This document shows, one piece after another, positions 51,631-61,175 of a stretch of 64,000 nucleotides of DNA. This DNA comes from Fen-1245 sp963835535. Its GTDB lineage: Bacteria; Gemmatimonadota; Gemmatimonadetes; Gemmatimonadales; JACORV01. Position numbers and translations under genes: made by a program. Location of the stretch: positions 124,001 through 188,000 of the forward strand of contig CAWIFL010000004.1 of NCBI GenBank assembly GCA_963835535.1, given 5' to 3'. Under the pieces are notes generated by a model that saw only the letters and a list, made by a program, of their open reading frames with translations, searched no databases and was not told the DNA's origin. Positions within the stretch are counted from its first letter, which is position 1; each line of letters starts with the position of its first letter.

Positions 51631-52152
51631 ATGTCCGTGATTCGCCTGGCAGTCCTCACGTTGGCCTTGACGGCGTGCAATGATCAGCCGGCGCGCACCG
51701 TCGGGCCCGCGGTCCCGCCGCCGCCGCAGTCCGGCGTCGCGGCGTTCATCTCGGTGGACCGGCTCGACGCGAAGCCGGGCGACACGGTGCGGGTGCGGGT
51801 CGAGGTCCAGGTCGGCACCCAGCAGAACTTCAAGCTCGGGAGCTACACCGGCCGGCTGCACTTCAGCCCGGCGGCGCTGCAGTTCCAGGAGGAGAACAAG
51901 ATCAGCGACGGCCTGCGGGTCTCGAATCCGGCCAACGCGCCGAAGGGCGAGATCCGGTTCGCGGGGGCGTCGCCCACCGGCTTCACCACGCTGGTGCTGT
52001 ACGACGGCAGCTTCACGGTCAAGTCCAGCGACTACACGTCGGGGCTGACCCTGGTGATGGAGGAGCTGTCGGCGGCGGCGTCGCTGGCGAACCTCCGGCC
52101 GTCGCTCAAAGTGAATCCGCAGATCTTCCTGAGCAGGACCGCGAACCAGTAG
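51631..52152 (+). CDS. Small lipoprotein with a single cohesin-like module
   Basis: The 173-residue protein has a lipobox-like LTLALTAC at the start and a Pro-rich spacer. The rest is one cohesin-like beta-sandwich: VSVDRLDAKPGDTVRVRVEV-type opening with KLGSYTGRLHFSPAALQFQE in the middle and LTLVMEELSAAASL near the end. The ATG is preceded by GGGAGGAAGG. Like the lipoprotein before it, it lacks a dockerin-like pair. It would present a cohesin-like domain at the membrane. Confidence 0.8.
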   Translation: MSVIRLAVLTLALTACNDQPARTVGPAVPPPPQSGVAAFISVDRLDAKPGDTVRVRVEVQVGTQQNFKLGSYTGRLHFSPAALQFQEENKISDGLRVSNPANAPKGEIRFAGASPTGFTTLVLYDGSFTVKSSDYTSGLTLVMEELSAAASLANLRPSLKVNPQIFLSRTANQ

Positions 52153-52154
52153 TC

Positions 52155-55100
52155 ATGAAGCGGGCCGCCCTTCTCCCGTTGGTTCTCGCGGCGCTGCTCG
52201 CGCCGGCCGGGGTCCGCGCCCAGGCGATCGCCGCCGGGTTCGGCGGCAACGTCAGCTCGCTCGTCAGCGTGCCGTTCGACGTCCCGCTCATCGTGGACAT
52301 GACGGCGCGCCCCGAGCGGCTCGGCGCCTTCGCGGCGCGGATCCAGTGGAACCCGGCCGTGCTGCAGTACCAGGTGTTCGTCAACGGGAGCTTTGGCACC
52401 ATCACGACGAACACCGACTCTACCGCGCAGGGCATCCTCCGGCTGACCGGGGCCAATCCGGCAGGCGCGGCCGGCCTGATCACCCTCGGCACCGGTCGCT
52501 TCCTGCCGCTCGTAGCCGACACGATGACCATGGTCCTGTCGCTCCCGGAGCTGTACGCCGCGGGCACGTTCGCCGATCTGCGGCCGAGCGTCACCGTGAG
52601 CAACGGGGAGTTCTGCCCGGCGGTGGGCCGCTACGGCGACATTGACGGCGACGGCCAGGTCAACAGTCGCGACGCCTTGATCGCGCTCATGGCTGCGGTC
52701 GGGCTCGACGTGAGCCAGTATCCGATCGCCCTGGGGGACGTGGACGGCAACGGCGTGGTGGATACGCGCGACGCGCTGATCATGCTGTCCAGCGCGGTGG
52801 GCATCGACGTGAGCGCCTTCCGCATCGGCGTGATCCTGGGTGGCGCATGCGCGAATGTGGTTCCGGTCACGTTGGCCATCAGTCCGTCCGCAGTGGCGGG
52901 CTTGCTGCCGGGCCAGCAGGTGAGTTTCGAGGTGCGGGCGGCCGGTCCGACGGGCTCGCTGGTGATCGTCCCCAACCCGGTCGTGAAGAGCAGCGACACC
53001 ACGGTCCTCACCTTCCGGGGGGGCGGCAACCCGGCGACGGCGGTGGCGGTGGCGCCGGGCACGGCGACCGTGACGGCGATCCGCGACGGCCGGGATTCCG
53101 TGAAGACCACCGTGACGGTGGTCGGGCGCCGCTACACCCACTTCGTGGACGCCAAGGCCGCGACGGCCGCCAATCAACTCGGGACGGCGGCGTTCCCGTT
53201 CGCAACCATCGCCCAGGCGGTCCTGGTGGCGCGGGGCGGGGACACCATCCGGCCACAGCCCGGTCGCTACCTGGAGCAGGTGTGGCTCGACAGCGCCGTC
53301 GTCTTGATGGGCGACACGCTGCCGGACGGCAGCCGGCCGGTGATCGCGCCGGATTCGGCCGGCGCATACGCCGGGCTGAACCTCGTCGGCTCGAGTACGG
53401 CGGAGGTGGATAACCTCGGCATCACGGGCTACTACGCGGCGGTGGACGTGTTCGGGCCGACCCACGTGATCCTCCGCGGCCTGCGCACCACGGGCACCAC
53501 GGAAGGCGTCGTTGTGGATTCGCTGGCCGGGTTCCTGCGCCTCGAGTCCTCCCAGCTGGTCGGCCTCAATTCGTCGTATTACTACGACGGGTACGGGGTG
53601 CTGACGAACGCACCGGTGGACACCCTGGTCCTTCAGGGTACGGAGATCAGCGACTTCGGCTACGGCGGGCTCTACGCCGTCGGCGTGGACAGTGTGGCCG
53701 TGCTGCAGAGCGCCATCCACGATATCGGCGAGGACGGGATTGAAGTGAGCCAGGGCGGCGGGTGCTGCGACCTGCAGGGCGTGGCGCCGGCACGGCGCAG
53801 CGCAGCGGTGCTCGGACCGCTGCCGACCGCGTTCACCATGTCCGGCAGCACGGTCGCGCGAAGCGGCTCCGATCTGGTCTACCTCGACGGCGTCAGGTCG
53901 GCGTCGTTCTCGCACAACCACCTGAGCAACCCGAACGAGTATGGCGTCGAGGTCTACGGCAACTCCGCCGGCTGGGTCCGTATTGCGGGCGACTCGATGG
54001 GCGTGAACGAGGACTGGTTGTATGCCGAGTACCTCGACAGCCTGGTCGTGGACTCGGCCTGGGTGAGCAGTCCCTATCCGTATGGGGAAACGTACGACGT
54101 CCCCCTGGTCCGGATGACGAACACGCAGTTCGTGAACGCGCAGGACCGCGCGCTGGAAGTGGACTTTGGCGGCGCGACATACGGCGGACAGGTGTTCCTC
54201 GACAACGTCAGCGTGATCGGGGACCCGGCCTGCGACGCTGACTGCGCGGAGGTGCTGGAGGCCTACGGGGCGCGGGTGACGGCAAACCGGATCACCGGCG
54301 TGAACCTGGCGTACGGGTTCGAGGTCGAGGGCGACTCCAGCCTCACGCTGACCAACTCCCTCTTCCGGCACGTGGGGTACCCGATCGAGTGGTATGGCTC
54401 CTCCACCGACTCGACGTCGCAGCTCACGGTGCACGGCACGACGTTCGACGGCTTCTACGATGCCATCGGTACGTACTACTACAGCGGTTACGGCGCCCTG
54501 GTGGTGGATAGCAACACGTTCCAAAACGGGGGCGAATACGGCATCTACTGGGAGGGCTATAAGCGGATCCGCGTCACGCGCAACAGCTTCGCCAGTGTGC
54601 TCTACCCGGTGTACGTGTACGCCTATCAACCCAATGCCGTCTTCACGGATACGATCGCCGACAACGTGATCACGGACCTGTCTTACGACGGCATCTACGC
54701 TTACGGCGCCGACTCGGTCTCGTTCCGTATTCTGGGGAATGCCGTGACCTGCAACCAGACGGGCAGGAGCGACGGCTACGGGATCGAGCTGGACTACGCG
54801 GGCGGAACCCTGACCGGCAACCAGCTATCCGGCTGCTACTCCGGCATCTACGTCTACGACGATAACGGCACGCACCCGCGCGTGGACAGCGTTGTGGGGA
54901 ATACGGTGAGCCTGCCGGGTGGATCCGCCTACGCGGGCATCTACGTCGAGGGCTCGATTCGGAGCCGGATTGCCAACAACGTCGTGACCGGCGATACGAG
55001 CGCGTCGTATTACGACTACGGCGACATCTGGGTGTACGGGTACCAGCCGGGCGCGACGACCACGATTGACTCGAACACGGTCACGGGTGGCTACGGACAG

Positions 55101-56072
55101 GGGATCTACGTCGCCCATCTCGACACGGCGCTGGTGCGGTACAACACCGTGCGGGGCGTGAACGCCCCATACTCCTCTGGCGGCGGGATCGTGACGAACG
55201 GATCCCTCACGGACCAGGCGCTGATCTACGGCAACAGCGTGCGGGGCGTCTACGGGAACGGGATGCGTTTCTGGAGTTACGGCGACACTGCAGTGGTTCA
55301 GGTGGACTCGAACCTGGTGGACTCGTCGTCCGCGAACGGCATCGAGCTTGACGGCGGAGCCGATTCGGTGACGAACAACCGGATTTCCCATTCGGGCGCG
55401 GCGGGCGTCCTGATCAACTACGACGTGGACATCACACGCTCGCCGGTAACCGCCAACAACATCGAGGGCAATGCCTTCGGCGTTCAGGCGAACGGATACG
55501 CGTACTCAGCGCTCAACAACTGGTGGGGTGCTCCGAGCGGGCCCGCGGTGTCGGGATGTGACACGTGCGGCACGGGCGACAGCGTATCGGTCGGCCTGCT
55601 GTTCAACCCGTGGGCCCACACCGGATTCGTCGGCAGCACGCCGTCGCCGGCGGTGCGGGCGCTGCCGTTCCTGGCGCTGCGCGCGCCGGCGGGCGTCCGG
55701 GCAGTCAAGGCCCCGGCGCCGACGGGTCTGGATGCGCCGGTGGCGCAGAAGGTGCGGGTGGCGCGAGCCGCTAGTGCGGCACGGAGCCCGCGTGCCCTGG
55801 CCACCGGGGCGCGGGTGCCGGCGGGTCTGAAGCCGGCCCAGGCCCGAGTGTGGCAGCGCGCCGCCGCTCTACGGACGTCGGCCTCCACCGTCGCGGCGCA
55901 GCGCGTGCAGGCGCGTGCGGCGCGGGCGCAGGCGCGGACGCAGGCGCAGCAGGCCCGGGCGCAGTTGATCGAGCAGAGGAAGGCGCAGCACGAGACGAAG
56001 CTCAAGGCGAGGCAGGCCCGGCAGGCGGCCGCGCGGGCGGCGTTGCCGAGCGCGCGCGGAGTGCAGCGATGA
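52155..56072 (+). CDS. Large exported protein: cohesin-like, dockerin-like, Ig-like, right-handed beta-helix
   Basis: The 1305-residue protein has a signal peptide (LLPLVLAALLAPAGVRAQ) and a cohesin-like module (25-160: LGAFAARIQWNPAVLQYQV). A dockerin-like pair follows (DIDGDGQVNSRDALIALM and DVDGNGVVDTRDALIMLS, about 160-225), each a Ca-binding loop plus helix. Next are a Big_2-like module and a right-handed beta-helix over about 330-1170 with many short N-rich strands (VRVTRNSF, IANNVVTG, VDSNTVTGG). The last 125 residues are Ala/Arg/Lys/Gln-rich and helical. It starts three bases after the previous stop. No catalytic residues of a polysaccharide lyase are clear. Confidence 0.84.
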   Translation: MKRAALLPLVLAALLAPAGVRAQAIAAGFGGNVSSLVSVPFDVPLIVDMTARPERLGAFAARIQWNPAVLQYQVFVNGSFGTITTNTDSTAQGILRLTGANPAGAAGLITLGTGRFLPLVADTMTMVLSLPELYAAGTFADLRPSVTVSNGEFCPAVGRYGDIDGDGQVNSRDALIALMAAVGLDVSQYPIALGDVDGNGVVDTRDALIMLSSAVGIDVSAFRIGVILGGACANVVPVTLAISPSAVAGLLPGQQVSFEVRAAGPTGSLVIVPNPVVKSSDTTVLTFRGGGNPATAVAVAPGTATVTAIRDGRDSVKTTVTVVGRRYTHFVDAKAATAANQLGTAAFPFATIAQAVLVARGGDTIRPQPGRYLEQVWLDSAVVLMGDTLPDGSRPVIAPDSAGAYAGLNLVGSSTAEVDNLGITGYYAAVDVFGPTHVILRGLRTTGTTEGVVVDSLAGFLRLESSQLVGLNSSYYYDGYGVLTNAPVDTLVLQGTEISDFGYGGLYAVGVDSVAVLQSAIHDIGEDGIEVSQGGGCCDLQGVAPARRSAAVLGPLPTAFTMSGSTVARSGSDLVYLDGVRSASFSHNHLSNPNEYGVEVYGNSAGWVRIAGDSMGVNEDWLYAEYLDSLVVDSAWVSSPYPYGETYDVPLVRMTNTQFVNAQDRALEVDFGGATYGGQVFLDNVSVIGDPACDADCAEVLEAYGARVTANRITGVNLAYGFEVEGDSSLTLTNSLFRHVGYPIEWYGSSTDSTSQLTVHGTTFDGFYDAIGTYYYSGYGALVVDSNTFQNGGEYGIYWEGYKRIRVTRNSFASVLYPVYVYAYQPNAVFTDTIADNVITDLSYDGIYAYGADSVSFRILGNAVTCNQTGRSDGYGIELDYAGGTLTGNQLSGCYSGIYVYDDNGTHPRVDSVVGNTVSLPGGSAYAGIYVEGSIRSRIANNVVTGDTSASYYDYGDIWVYGYQPGATTTIDSNTVTGGYGQGIYVAHLDTALVRYNTVRGVNAPYSSGGGIVTNGSLTDQALIYGNSVRGVYGNGMRFWSYGDTAVVQVDSNLVDSSSANGIELDGGADSVTNNRISHSGAAGVLINYDVDITRSPVTANNIEGNAFGVQANGYAYSALNNWWGAPSGPAVSGCDTCGTGDSVSVGLLFNPWAHTGFVGSTPSPAVRALPFLALRAPAGVRAVKAPAPTGLDAPVAQKVRVARAASAARSPRALATGARVPAGLKPAQARVWQRAAALRTSASTVAAQRVQARAARAQARTQAQQARAQLIEQRKAQHETKLKARQARQAAARAALPSARGVQR

Positions 56073-57655
56073 GCCGGCGCGCGCTCCTCGTCGTCGCGGC
56101 TCTGCTCGGCGCGGCGCTGGCCTCGGCCGGCAAGCTCCAGGCGCAGACGCGCTTCTACTTCGGCGCGGCGCAGGACACCGCGATCGGTCTGATCCCGGGG
56201 AAGACAATGTCAATCCCCGTGCGCGGGTCCTACTACTGCTCGGGCGCGCTCTCAGCCGGCCGGTGGACGATCCGCTACGACACGAGCAAGGTGCGGATCG
56301 CCGGCCTGATTCCCGGAGCTGTGGACAGCCTTCTGGACACGACGGCCAGCACGCCGGGCCTGTTCAGCGTTCGGGGCACGAACGTCAACACGATGCCCTG
56401 CGGCTACGACCAGGTATTCTTCACCCTGCAGGCGGTGCTCAACCCGTCAGCGACGGGAACGTTCCTGTGGACGAGCGTGGATACTTTCACGACTCCGTCG
56501 GGCAACGTCGCGCCCGCGCAGCGATCGTCCATCGCGCAGTTCTGCCGGGCGACGCAAGTCTACGGCGACGTGGACGGCAACGGCACCGTTGATTCCCGGG
56601 ACGCCCTGATCGTGCTTTCGGCCGCCGTCGGGCTACCCGTGAGCGGCTTCGATCTGGCGGCTGGCGACGTGGACCGGGACGGCCTGACGACCTCCCGGGA
56701 CGCGCTGTTCATCCTGAGCTGGGCAATCGGACTGACGAACGGGTTTCCGAGCTACCTCTCCATTGGCGAGGGAGCACCGAGCGCGTGCCCCGGCACCACG
56801 GCGCCGAGCGAGAAGGTCGTCTTCAAGCGGAGTGGCGCGGGGATCGAGCTGCTCCTCCCGTCGTCCACGACGCCGACGCTGGTGAGCGGCACGACTGTGA
56901 ACGACAGCGCCCCGCGGCTGGCCAATGACGGCGTGACGATCATCTACCAGTGTGCCGACCCGAACTACTCGTACTACTCGGAGATCTGCCGGATCGCCAC
57001 GGGCGGGACGGGGCAGGCGGCCCTGTCGGCGCTGTATCCGACGTTGTACACGAACTACCAAGTCCCCGACGTCTCGCCGAACGGCCTCCGGCTCGCGTTC
57101 GCGTCGGGCTACTACAACATCGTCACGATGTACGACTCGGTGAATGCGCTGCGGACCCTGTTCCCTGGCATCCAGTACTACGTGGTTGGCGTGAGTTGGA
57201 GCCGGGACGGCTCGAAGCTCGCGTTCACCTCATCCGGCTTCTACGACTCGACCAGCACGTATCGGCGCGGTCTGTTCGTGTCGGACTCCTCCGGCCTCAA
57301 CCGCGCGCAGATTGACACGGGCTACACTTACGGGCCGAACTACGGGGCGGTCCGGTGGTCTCCGGCGGGCGACTCCGTGGCTTACGTGCGCGCCGACGGA
57401 CGGATCTGGTCGGTGCCGGCGGCCGGAGGCGCGGTCGCCAGGGCGCTCACCAACTTCCAGGGAACCAATTCGTACATCGGCATCACGAGCTTCGACTGGG
57501 GCCCGCAGGGCTTGATCTTCAGCTTGGACGCGACGGGCGACGGCTCGCATCCGAGCCTCTGGCTCCTGCCGAGCCAGACCTCGCCGATCCAGCGCATCAC
57601 GGCGCCCGCCGCCGTAAGCGGCGACTGGCAGCCGTCGTTCCGGAGGAATCCGTGA
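56069..57655 (+). CDS. Exported protein: cohesin-like, dockerin-like, TolB-like propeller
   Basis: The 528-residue protein has a signal peptide (LLVVAALLGAALASAGKLQAQ) and a cohesin-like module over about 28-165 (MSIPVRGSYYCSGALSAGRW, QVFFTLQAVL). A dockerin-like pair follows (DVDGNGTVDSRDALIVLS, DVDRDGLTTSRDALFILS), then a PD40-type propeller (LRLAFASGYYN, SRDGSKLAFTSSGF, SPAGDSVAYVRADGR). The second Ca loop (DVDRDGLTTS) is weaker. The ATG overlaps the previous stop (ATGA) and the stop overlaps the next gene (GTGA). Confidence 0.84.
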   Translation: MSRRALLVVAALLGAALASAGKLQAQTRFYFGAAQDTAIGLIPGKTMSIPVRGSYYCSGALSAGRWTIRYDTSKVRIAGLIPGAVDSLLDTTASTPGLFSVRGTNVNTMPCGYDQVFFTLQAVLNPSATGTFLWTSVDTFTTPSGNVAPAQRSSIAQFCRATQVYGDVDGNGTVDSRDALIVLSAAVGLPVSGFDLAAGDVDRDGLTTSRDALFILSWAIGLTNGFPSYLSIGEGAPSACPGTTAPSEKVVFKRSGAGIELLLPSSTTPTLVSGTTVNDSAPRLANDGVTIIYQCADPNYSYYSEICRIATGGTGQAALSALYPTLYTNYQVPDVSPNGLRLAFASGYYNIVTMYDSVNALRTLFPGIQYYVVGVSWSRDGSKLAFTSSGFYDSTSTYRRGLFVSDSSGLNRAQIDTGYTYGPNYGAVRWSPAGDSVAYVRADGRIWSVPAAGGAVARALTNFQGTNSYIGITSFDWGPQGLIFSLDATGDGSHPSLWLLPSQTSPIQRITAPAAVSGDWQPSFRRNP

Positions 57656-58929
57656 ACGGCCGCCGCCTCTTCGCTGCCCTGCTCGGCGCGGGGCTGCTCA
57701 TCGCGCTGCGGGCCGCTCCCGCACGCGCCGTCACCGACAGCGTGCTGGTCAGGGTCGGTGGCGACCTCGCGGCGCGCGCCGGCCAGTACCTCGACGTGCC
57801 GATCACGGTGGACCTGAGCGGCGCCCCGGGCCGAGCGCTCGGCAGCTACACGGCCACGCTCTCGTTCAACCCGGCAGTCTTCTCCTTCGAGGAAATCACC
57901 AACGGCAACTTCGCCCAGCCGCAGGTGAACTGGACCCACGCCAGCGACTCCGGGAAGGTGGTCGTCACAGCGATTCAGCCGCCGGGCGCGACCGGCGTGG
58001 TCCAGATCTTCATTGCGCGCCTGTACGTCGTGACGGATACTGCGCCATCGTCTATCAGCGTCTCGTTCAGCGAGATGTCGGCCAGCGCAACCTCGGTCAC
58101 CCCGTTCGAGAGCCTCCTGCCACTCCTCCGGACCGTCAACGGCACATTCTGCCGCTCCCTGGGGCTGTGGGGTGACGTGAACGGCGACGGCCAGGCAAAC
58201 AGCCTCGACGCCCTCATTGTGCTCTCGTACGTGGTGGGCGACTCGCTGCCGTCGAGCGCGAATCCCGCCCTCGGGGACGTAGACGGGGACGGCACGGTCA
58301 ACTCGCGTGATGCGCTGATCATCCTCTCGTACGCCGTTGGCCTCCCGGTGCCCGGCACCCGGGTCCTCCTGGTCGCGGCGGGGGCGTGCGGGACCGGCGC
58401 CGCCATCCGCGCTGGCGATCACGCCGGACAGTCTCGAGCTGCAGGTCGGTCAGGAAGTCCCGGTGGCGGTCGCGGCCCTGGATACCTCCGGCCGCGGCGT
58501 GCCCGTGGACAGCGTGTCCTGGAGCTCCAGCAATCCCGCCGTAGCCGCCTTCGACGTCGAGAACGGCGCGGTGCAGGCGCGCGGCCCCGGCGTGGCGACG
58601 CTTACCGTACAGCTCGGCCCGGGGGTGATGGGGACGCTGAAGGTGAGCGTCCTGGCGCGGCGCAGCACCTGGTACGTGGACATCCTGCGCGCGCGATTCG
58701 CCCCGACGCAGGTGGGGAGCCAGAATCTGCCGCTGGAGTTCATCGGCGACGCGCTCAACCTGGCGCACAACGGCGACACCGTGCGGATCGCGAGCGGCAC
58801 GTACGAGGAGCTAATCAGCGCCAACGTCGCGGTCGTTCTGCTCGGCGACTCCCTGAACCGCCCCGTGCTCGACCCGCGCGGCGCGCCCTCTTGGTCAAGC
58901 TACGACGACGCGCTCGACCTCGAGCCTGA
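57652..58929 (+). pseudogene. N-terminal half of frameshifted exported cohesin/dockerin/beta-helix protein
   Basis: The GTG at 57652 overlaps the previous stop. The frame encodes a signal peptide (LFAALLGAGLLIALRAAPARA), a cohesin-like module (LGSYTATLSFNPAVFSFEEI) and a dockerin-like pair (DVNGDGQANSLDALIVLS, DVDGDGTVNSRDALIILS). Family-like sequence stops after the conserved Cys in AAGAC near 58389; the remaining 180 codons, to 58929, are out of frame and Arg/Gly/Pro-rich. The continuation lies in the +1 frame. Removing one base from GGG at 58390-58392 would join the two parts. Sequencing error, true mutation and programmed shift are all possible. Confidence 0.78.
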
Positions 58930-60970
58930 GGCCGGGCTGATTCAGCTGAGCAACCTGGACATCAGGGCTGGCCAGACCTACCTCGACGGGCACGACTTCG
59001 TCCTTCGGAACGTCTTGATCGAAGGGCTCAATACGCAGGGCACAGGGCTCGACCTCTACAGCGAGAACCTGACGCCGAGCGGCGCTCCGAGGCCGAGCGG
59101 CCCGATGCGTTCCTCGATTCCGGAGGCGCCGGGAAACGTCCTCATTGACGGAGTAGTGGTCAGCGGCGACTCGCTTACCACCGGCATCGAGGTGGAACTG
59201 GCCGATTCGGTCCTGATCCGCAACAGCACGGTGTCGCGCAGCCAGGCGGGCACGCAGACGGAGTGCGGATTCGGGCCGTACGTGAATTCGGGGATCGTCG
59301 TGCAGCAGGCATCGGTGAGCCTGACGCAGAACAACACCGTGACCAATCCCGGCTGCCAGGGCATCGGCCTGTTCGATGAGGAGAACAGCACTCTGGCGAG
59401 CGACCTGAGCAGGGTCACCGCGTCGCACAACCACGTGACCGGCGCACCCGGCACTGGCATCGCCCTTGGCGCGCGGCTGGTTTCGTCCGACCACAACGCG
59501 GTGCGCGGCACAGGGCTCGTGAGCGGCCAGCAGTCATACGGTAATTCCGTCGGGATCCACGTGACGTCGTCGTACGACTGTGAGTGCAACGGCGGTCCGC
59601 CGGCAGACAGCGTCGTGGCGCGCGGCGACTCGATCCTGAACAGCGGCGGGCGCGGCTTCGCGGTCGACACGGCGGCTAAGGCCGTCATCGACTCCCTCGT
59701 CGTCGCCGGCGCCGGGCTGGACAGCAGCGACTACGGCGTCGGTGTGACCCTGGGGCCGGGCGGGACGTACTGGCTCAGCCACAGCCGGATCTCGAACGTG
59801 GTCTACGCCGAAGGCGTGCTCTTCACGGGCGACCACACCGTATTGCACAGCCACGGCAACCGCATCGCGGACGTGTGGGGAGACGCCCTGACGGACTATC
59901 AGGGGTGTGAAGAATGCGCGCCTCCGGCTCGCCCGAGCGGCGCGCCCGCGGGCGCTTCCCTGCCGCAGCGGGCTGGCCCCTATCCCGGCGGCCCGGATAC
60001 GCTGACCAGCGTGGCGGACACGGTCCTGAACGCGGGCGGCAACGGCATCTATCTGGAGTACGGCGTATCCGCGCTGGTCGACTCCTTCGTGGTGGATACC
60101 GCCGGAAACGAAGGCGTGTCTCTCTGGGAGGTCAGCCGCGTGACCATCAGCCGCTCGAAGGTCAGCGGCGCGTACGACGGCATCGAGGCTTACTACGTGG
60201 ATACCCTGTCGTTGGTCGGCGACAGCGTGGCGGGGAGCAGCGGCGACGGGCTGTACGTCTACAACTACCTGGCCCCGGACTCCACGCGCGTAATCGGTTC
60301 CACGTTCGCATCCAACGGTGGGTACGGGATCGACCTCGACTACGCGAACGCGCGGGTGGACAGCTCGGCGTTCGTCTACAACCACGGCGGCATGTATCTC
60401 GACTATGGCGGCGGCGCCCTCGTCCGGTGGAGCCGCTTCCAGTGGAACGGCATCGGACTGTGGATGAGCGGCAGCGTCGGGTCGCCCAGCACCGTGGTCC
60501 ACAGCAACTTCCTCTCCGACACCACGGCCGGAGCAGAGAACGACGCGACGAGCTATATGTTGACCGCTGACACCAACTACTGGGGCGACCTGAACGGGCC
60601 GCGCTGCACGAACGGGGCGGTCGGATGCAACGAGACCTCGGTCGTGGGCGACTACGTGAGCGGCTACGGCCTGCTGTCATTCCGCGGATACCTGGCGGAC
60701 ACGGCGCCGACGCTGTCGCCGCCTCTCCGTGTGGCCGCGGTCGCCTCGCGGACGCCCGCGCGCGCGGCGTCGAGCCGCCCGGCGAACGCCCACGGCGCCG
60801 CGGTGCGGGTGACGAGTGCGCGGCCGCTGGTCGCCGACCGCGCGACGCGGGTCGCAGCGGATGCCGCGGCCCTGTCACAGCGTTCTCAGCGCCAGCGTCC
60901 GGCGGCCTGGCACGCGCCATCGAAGGCGAAGACGCACGCGGTGCAGATTACCGTAAAGAAGCGGACCTAG
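58337..60970 (+). pseudogene. C-terminal half of frameshifted protein: Ig-like module and beta-helix
   Basis: This frame is open from 58337, but real sequence begins near 58391 (GPAPPSALAITPDSLELQVG), a Big_2-like module matching the one in the 1305-residue protein. A right-handed beta-helix follows over about residues 110-790 (VLIRNSTVSRS, SVSLTQNNTVTNPG, NHVTGAPGTGIALG). The last 75 residues are basic (SQRSQRQRP, VQITVKKRT), as in the 1305-residue protein. If unjoined it has no signal peptide and would stay in the cytoplasm. A strong terminator follows at 60994. Confidence 0.78.
58380..58392 (+). other. Frameshift site between dockerin-like and Ig-like modules
   Basis: The sequence contains a G5 run (58380-58384) and a GGG (58390-58392). 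Deleting one G at 58390-58392 gives a continuous frame with the Cys conserved (GACGPAPPSALAITP). Deleting one in the G5 run also restores the frame but loses the Cys. Confidence 0.65.
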
Positions 60971-60993
60971 CTCCCCTCGGGACTCAGAAGCTC

Positions 60994-61031
60994 AAGCCCG
61001 GCAGCGCTAACGCGTTGCCGGGCTTCGTTTT
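60994..61031 (+). terminator. Rho-independent terminator of the surface-protein operon
   Basis: AAGCCCGGCA (60994-61003) pairs perfectly with TGCCGGGCTT (61016-61025) around a 12-base loop, and CGTTTT follows. It lies 24 bases after the last stop of the operon and is the clearest terminator in the window. Confidence 0.9.
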
Positions 61032-61175
61032 ATGCCGCAGCTGCGTTGCCCCAGCAACCCCCGCTCTCCTTGACGAACCCCTTGTCGCCCCGTAGGTTGG
61101 CGCTCGCCCCACCAGCCACACTTGGCGACGCGCGTCTCCGGTCGGAGACGCCAATCGCCTAATGCGTTGGGGCGC

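Noticed and set aside
52032..54629. An 865-codon minus-strand frame
   Set aside because: Antisense to the large cohesin/dockerin/beta-helix gene; His/Val/Arg/Asp-rich, with no start context or domain.
53100..55500. CRISPR-like or tandem DNA repeats in the beta-helix coding region
   Set aside because: The periodicity is at the protein level (beta-helix coils) and the DNA units are not conserved; there are no equal repeats with spacers anywhere in the window.
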